Source: Planctomycetota bacterium
Lineage (GTDB): Bacteria > Planctomycetota > UBA1135 > UBA2386
Direction: 5' to 3'
Assembly: GCA_003235605.1 (NCBI GenBank)
Contig: QJVU01000317.1
Location: forward strand, 1 to 9,717
DNA: 9,717 bases
The position numbers and the translations under genes are program-made. The notes beneath the pieces were generated by a model that saw only the letters and a list, made by a program, of their open reading frames with translations, was not told where the DNA came from and made no database searches. Positions 6,367-9,717 of this stretch are shown one piece after another; position 1 is the first letter of the stretch, and the number at the start of each line of letters is the position of its first letter.

Positions 6367-7242
6367 ATGAAACCTATCAGCCTGCTGTGCCTGACGGGCT
6401 TCCTGTCACCTTGCCTTTGCGGCTGTTTTGCGCCTCGGCCGCGCGAGAGCAACTGGCCGCCCGCGGACTTCTTTGTGGAGGTCGAGTCTGGCGACAACAC
6501 CGCCGACGGGATTTTCTGCAAGCGGAAGGCACAGATCTGGTCTGACGGGCTGGTGGTCTATCAGGAAGCGTTGCCTCCTCCACTCACCAGCAAGGTGGCT
6601 GATGCCCCGGGGCTCCCGGTGTACAAGTCCATGTGCGCCTACCAACTGGCGCCAGAGTCGATCCGAATGCTCTCCCGAATGTTGTTCCAGTCCTCCATCA
6701 AGGACATCCCCGCGACGGTGGGCGACACCGACGGTGGAGAAGGACCTTGGCTCAAGATGCTGTATCGGGCCAATGGGGACACCCAGGAGGTGATGGTCTA
6801 CATCCGCATCTTCGGTCCGATGAATCGCGTGCTTCACATCCTGAATTCGTTTCTGCCCGAGTATCACGGCTTCACCATGCCCGAATTGATCGGGACGCCG
6901 GAAGAACCCCACGTGGTGGAGGTTCCGCCGGTAACTGAATCCGTGGAGGGTGCCTTGACCTTCCATCGCAAGATGTTGGAGATGAAGCGGTTCTCGGTGG
7001 CAGCCGCCGCCCGGGACGAGTTGGTGCACCACCGCCGCTACCAGCTACAGCGCGATACGTTTGCCCTTGCCTGCGTCCAGGGCGACATCCCCACAGCCGA
7101 GCGGCTCCTCCAGGAGATGGAGAAGGTACTTCAGGAGCACAAGGAGGCGAACCAGCTGTTCCCGGACGTCGAAGCCGACAGCGTGGAGCATCTGCGCCAG
7201 ATCCTGGCGGCCGCGAAACACGCCATCCCCTCGATGCGTTAG
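6367..7242 (+). CDS. Predicted lipoprotein of unknown function
   Basis: A 291-residue protein I do not recognise. MKPISLLCLTGFLSPCLCGC is a signal peptide with a probable lipobox L-C-G-C20; the Cys at -2 is unusual, so lipidation is likely but not certain. Residues 34-170 look like a mixed alpha/beta domain beginning FFVEVESGDNTADG, with the strand pattern CKRKAQIWSDGLVVY (51-65), a remote reminder of small DUF6438-like domains of exported proteins. Residues 192-291 are almost entirely charged helices (RKMLEMKRFSVAAAARDELV, then LLQEMEKVLQEHKE), suggesting a helical hairpin or TPR-like pair. It stands alone on its strand, divergent from the propeller lipoprotein. Its stop overlaps the stop of the convergent VWA gene by 4 bp. 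ATG 6367 is the natural start because it directly precedes the signal peptide. Confidence 0.75.
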   Translation: MKPISLLCLTGFLSPCLCGCFAPRPRESNWPPADFFVEVESGDNTADGIFCKRKAQIWSDGLVVYQEALPPPLTSKVADAPGLPVYKSMCAYQLAPESIRMLSRMLFQSSIKDIPATVGDTDGGEGPWLKMLYRANGDTQEVMVYIRIFGPMNRVLHILNSFLPEYHGFTMPELIGTPEEPHVVEVPPVTESVEGALTFHRKMLEMKRFSVAAAARDELVHHRRYQLQRDTFALACVQGDIPTAERLLQEMEKVLQEHKEANQLFPDVEADSVEHLRQILAAAKHAIPSMR

Positions 7243-8936
7243 CGCCGCGCCTTCTTGCGTCCGGCCGCCTCCTCCATGCCCGCGCGCTTGGCCTTTGCGC
7301 CCCTCAGGAACACCTCGCCCATGCCGTTGCCAGCGAGAGCCTGGAGCAGGCCCAGATCGGCCTCGCCGATTCCGATGCAGTGGATCTGCACCTTGCGGAA
7401 TACGTTCATGCGGGCCACCTCGTCCTCCAACCAGTGGTTGTGCACGTAGGGCCCGTGATAGACCAGGATTGGCGTGCGCGGGGCCGGCGCCGCGTATTCG
7501 TTGTCCCGGATGACCTTGCCTTCACCATAGTCCTTGTCCTTCATGCCGAAGTCATCCCAGGACGGGGCTCCGTCGGACAGCAGGAAGATGGTGTCGCAGC
7601 CCTCCGCCATGGCCTTCATGTCCACGTACTCATGCTTGTCGGCGAAGCCCTTGGCGCGCAGGGCGAAGGCACGGCGCAGTCCCGAATGCATGTTGGTGCG
7701 GCCGCGCAACACGCCGTCCGGAGCATCGGGCTCCTTGGGCTTGCCGGGGATGATCGAGTCCAACTCGTTGATGACCCGCTGAACGTTGGGGGTCGTGGCC
7801 GGGATCATTCCGGGGCACGACTTGAGCATGCCTGACTCGGTTCCGAACCAGACCACGCAGAAGCGCTTGTCCTCGGCAAGGCGCTGGATCGAGATCTTGA
7901 GGTGTTCGCGGGCAAGGTCGAAGCGGGTCCGGATCTCGTCCCAGGGTATGTCGCTTTCGTCCGGTGCCAGGCGGTTGCGCTTTACCTTCTTGCTCCGCTT
8001 TTTCTTCGGACCCGTAATGGGCCCGGTCTTCTTCTTCTGCTCGAGACCAGGGTCGATCAGCTTGCACATCGAGTCCGACATGTCGACCACGTAGCAGATT
8101 CGGTCCCCCTCTGCTTCGACACCGAAGAAACGGGGCTTGGCCACCACCGTGTGGGTGGACGGGACCGGCGGCGTGTAGCCGGCGTCCAGGAGGCGCAGCC
8201 AGGGCTCGGGCGTGATGTAGAGGGCATCCTTGCCGATCGTCTTGGACAGGAACCTCGCGATCACCATCTTGGCGCTGTGCGTCAGCTCGAGATCCGGCTT
8301 CAGCAACCCGATGTAGGCGCGGATGGCCTTCCGCATGAGCGGGTCTTCCAGAGCGTACCGGTTGGCCAGGATGGCGCTGGACAATGCACCAATGATCAGG
8401 CGGCGCTCGGCGGCACTCTCGGGCATCGCGGCGCAGGTCTCGGTGACGACCGGCAGGACGTCGGTACCGCCTCTCTCCGCCAGTGCCTGGATCGCCGCCG
8501 CCCGCAGGAGCAGGCTGGGCGACGTACGGGCAACTTGCAGGGCGGCCTCGTTGTTTCGTTGACGGGACTCGACGGTCAAGGCGTGAACCCACAGCCACAC
8601 GTCGCCGGCCCCTTTGTGCTTGGTGCGCAGGCGTATCAGCGTATCCACGGCCGCGTCCTCGTCGTAGAACTTGCCGAACAGCGTTGCCACGGTGTAGCGG
8701 GTGTTCTCCGGGTAGGCGTTGGGCTTGTCGTAGTCCTTGGCCAGGATCGGCAGCGCTCGAATATCCATGGTGCTCGCAAGCGTCCGCCTCCCCTCGGTGT
8801 GGAAGCGGAACGGCTTGCGGACGATGCACTGTTTGTAGCGTTTCAGGGCCGGCTCGTACGCAGGTGCCTGGGCGCGGACCGGTGCGGCAAGCGCGAGGCA
8901 GACACTCCCCAGAAGCAGGACAAGCTTGTTCAGCAT
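7239..8936 (-). CDS. Secreted HEAT-repeat plus von Willebrand factor A (VWA) domain protein
   Basis: A 565-residue exported protein. Residues 1-23 form a Sec signal peptide (LVLLLGSVCLALAAPVRAQA). Residues 50-250 are paired helices resembling HEAT/ARM repeats (for example LLLRAAAIQALAERGGTDVL at 142-161). A VWA domain spans about 278-545 with a complete MIDAS metal site: DMSDS (D285, S287, S289), T414 in RTNMHSG, and D455 in LLSDGAPS. MIDAS sites bind Mg2+ or Mn2+ and coordinate an acidic ligand residue, so a protein-binding or scaffold role outside the cytoplasm is likely. A lysine/arginine-rich insert (301-322) directly follows the first MIDAS strand. The C-terminus (546-565) is also basic. 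It is the second gene after the DUF2911-like gene on the same strand (88-bp gap), so they may share a transcript. No Shine-Dalgarno precedes ATG 8936. Confidence 0.88.
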   Translation of the reverse strand: MLNKLVLLLGSVCLALAAPVRAQAPAYEPALKRYKQCIVRKPFRFHTEGRRTLASTMDIRALPILAKDYDKPNAYPENTRYTVATLFGKFYDEDAAVDTLIRLRTKHKGAGDVWLWVHALTVESRQRNNEAALQVARTSPSLLLRAAAIQALAERGGTDVLPVVTETCAAMPESAAERRLIIGALSSAILANRYALEDPLMRKAIRAYIGLLKPDLELTHSAKMVIARFLSKTIGKDALYITPEPWLRLLDAGYTPPVPSTHTVVAKPRFFGVEAEGDRICYVVDMSDSMCKLIDPGLEQKKKTGPITGPKKKRSKKVKRNRLAPDESDIPWDEIRTRFDLAREHLKISIQRLAEDKRFCVVWFGTESGMLKSCPGMIPATTPNVQRVINELDSIIPGKPKEPDAPDGVLRGRTNMHSGLRRAFALRAKGFADKHEYVDMKAMAEGCDTIFLLSDGAPSWDDFGMKDKDYGEGKVIRDNEYAAPAPRTPILVYHGPYVHNHWLEDEVARMNVFRKVQIHCIGIGEADLGLLQALAGNGMGEVFLRGAKAKRAGMEEAAGRKKARR

Positions 8937-8941
8937 TGGGA

Positions 8942-9010
8942 CTCGGATCGGGGTCGGGGTGCGGGCAGAGCAAGCCTAGCAGTTGGCCAGGAATCCGCCA
9001 CCGGTCCGAG
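8942..9010 (-). promoter_or_regulatory. Inverted repeat in the leader of the VWA gene
   Basis: CTCGGATCGG (8942-8951) and CCGGTCCGAG (9001-9010) pair at 9 of 10 positions with a 49-nt loop. The distal arm ends 5 nt from the VWA start codon, so the stem would cover the ribosome-binding region. This could be a translational control element or chance. There is no U-run, so it is not a standard terminator. The rest of the 88-bp gap shows nothing else. Confidence 0.25.
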
Positions 9011-9024
9011 ATGGGATCCGCTAC

Positions 9025-9717
9025 CTACTTCTTCGGAAGGTGGACCGTCACGGGCGCCGTGAGGTGGTAGGTCCCCCAGCGGATGTCCAGCGTGGCGCCG
9101 TCCCCCCCGGTTGGTTCGAACGCCACCGCCAGCTTCTTGCAGACATCCTTCAGCTGCGGTTCGGTCTTCAGCGCCACCTTGGTGCCGCCCTTGGTCGAGG
9201 AGGCCTGGAATGCGTCCATGGTGTCCTTGCACACCTCGTCCTCGTCCAACAGCACCAGCGACCACTGGTGCTCAGGCTCCTTCTCCATGGCAAGGTAGTA
9301 GTAGCCCGGCGCGACCTTCTTGTCGGAGATGGACACCGGCACGTTGGTCTCCAGGGTGGTCCAGTAGTTCTGCCCGAAGCGCCACCGTGTTCCCGTCTTC
9401 ATCTCGTCCAACTGAGCCTGATGCCGTTCCTTCCACTCCGGCAACGAGTGTTCGATGGTTATCGTGGACCGGGAAGCATGGTCGCACAGAAGCGTTCGGG
9501 AGCGTCCCTCCGACTGGATGTACTGGGTGACCTTGCCGAGGTTCTTGACCTTGACCGGTGAGGTGTACTCATGCTCGCCCCATTGCAGCCTGAAGGTCAG
9601 TTTCTCGGGAGCGTTCACCTTGTCGACCGCGCCCATGGTCATGGCCAGGTTGCGGGGCTTGCCCTTCACCGCTGCCCCCTGCAGGGGTATGGCGATGCCA
9701 CCCTTTGTGGCCGACAC
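9025..9717 (-). CDS. DUF2911-like tandem-module protein, 5' end beyond window
   Basis: The visible 230 codons run from the right edge to TAG at 9027-9025. One full DUF2911-like beta-sandwich module lies at about 108-228: GTRWRFGQNYWTTLETNVPV (109-128), then APGYYYLAMEKEPEHQWSLV (136-155), ending in LDIRWGTYHLTAPVTVHL (210-227). Residues 3-58 repeat only the last half of such a module (ATKGG, then LTFRLQWGEHEYTSPVKV), so an upstream module must be cut by the edge. A GTG coincides with the window end but is very unlikely to be the true start, and a signal peptide is expected further upstream. DUF2911 proteins are mostly exported and of unknown function. The protein precedes the VWA gene by 88 bp on the same strand. 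Confidence 0.75.
   Translation of the reverse strand: MSATKGGIAIPLQGAAVKGKPRNLAMTMGAVDKVNAPEKLTFRLQWGEHEYTSPVKVKNLGKVTQYIQSEGRSRTLLCDHASRSTITIEHSLPEWKERHQAQLDEMKTGTRWRFGQNYWTTLETNVPVSISDKKVAPGYYYLAMEKEPEHQWSLVLLDEDEVCKDTMDAFQASSTKGGTKVALKTEPQLKDVCKKLAVAFEPTGGDGATLDIRWGTYHLTAPVTVHLPKK

Noticed and set aside
8938..8965. G-run cluster (GGG, GGGG, GGGG, GGG) considered as a G-quadruplex
   Set aside because: The first loop is nine bases, beyond the usual limit, and such clusters are common in GC-rich DNA.
7902..9062. Plus-strand 386-codon open frame
   Set aside because: Antisense to the VWA gene, whose signal peptide and complete MIDAS motif show the coding strand.

Overview
The window is GC-rich, densely packed bacterial chromosome with ten protein genes (two cut by the window edges) and no RNA gene, mobile element or CRISPR array that I can see. 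The best guess for the host is a member of the Planctomycetota or a similar lineage. This rests on the mix of secreted proteins (a squalene-cyclase/prenyltransferase-like repeat protein with a DNSNTQYA motif, a HEAT-repeat plus VWA protein, tandem DUF2911-like modules, a PD40 propeller lipoprotein) and on the near absence of Shine-Dalgarno motifs. It is an inference from family composition, not a phylogenetic result.

Layout. 1-1708 (-): 3'-truncated secreted repeat protein. 1770-2711 (+): BadF/BadG-type sugar kinase, followed 5 bp later by 2717-3157 (+): ArfB-type ribosome-rescue peptidyl-tRNA hydrolase. 3166-4032 (-): ChaN-like lipoprotein. 4067-4840 (+): SDR ketoreductase, followed 3 bp later by 4844-5185 (+): thioredoxin-like (2Fe-2S) ferredoxin. 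5165-6298 (-): PD40/TolB-like propeller lipoprotein. 6367-7242 (+): lipoprotein of unknown function. 7239-8936 (-): secreted HEAT/VWA protein. 9025-9717 (-): DUF2911-like protein, open at the right edge.

The genes form short divergent and convergent units. Three divergent gaps of 34-68 bp must hold the promoters. The three tail-to-tail junctions are extremely tight: an 8-bp gap, a 21-bp overlap and a 4-bp overlap. No gene-free stretch exceeds about 90 bp.

Three likely co-transcribed pairs stand out: kinase-ArfB, SDR-ferredoxin, and DUF2911-like protein to VWA protein. Six of the ten products carry or probably carry an export signal (three or four lipoproteins and two or three Sec substrates), so much of the region serves the cell envelope. 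I found no convincing defence, secretion or biosynthetic system. The most unusual points are a ferredoxin with non-standard cysteine spacing next to a ketoreductase, a duplicated DUF2911-like module, and a lysine-rich insert inside the VWA domain.
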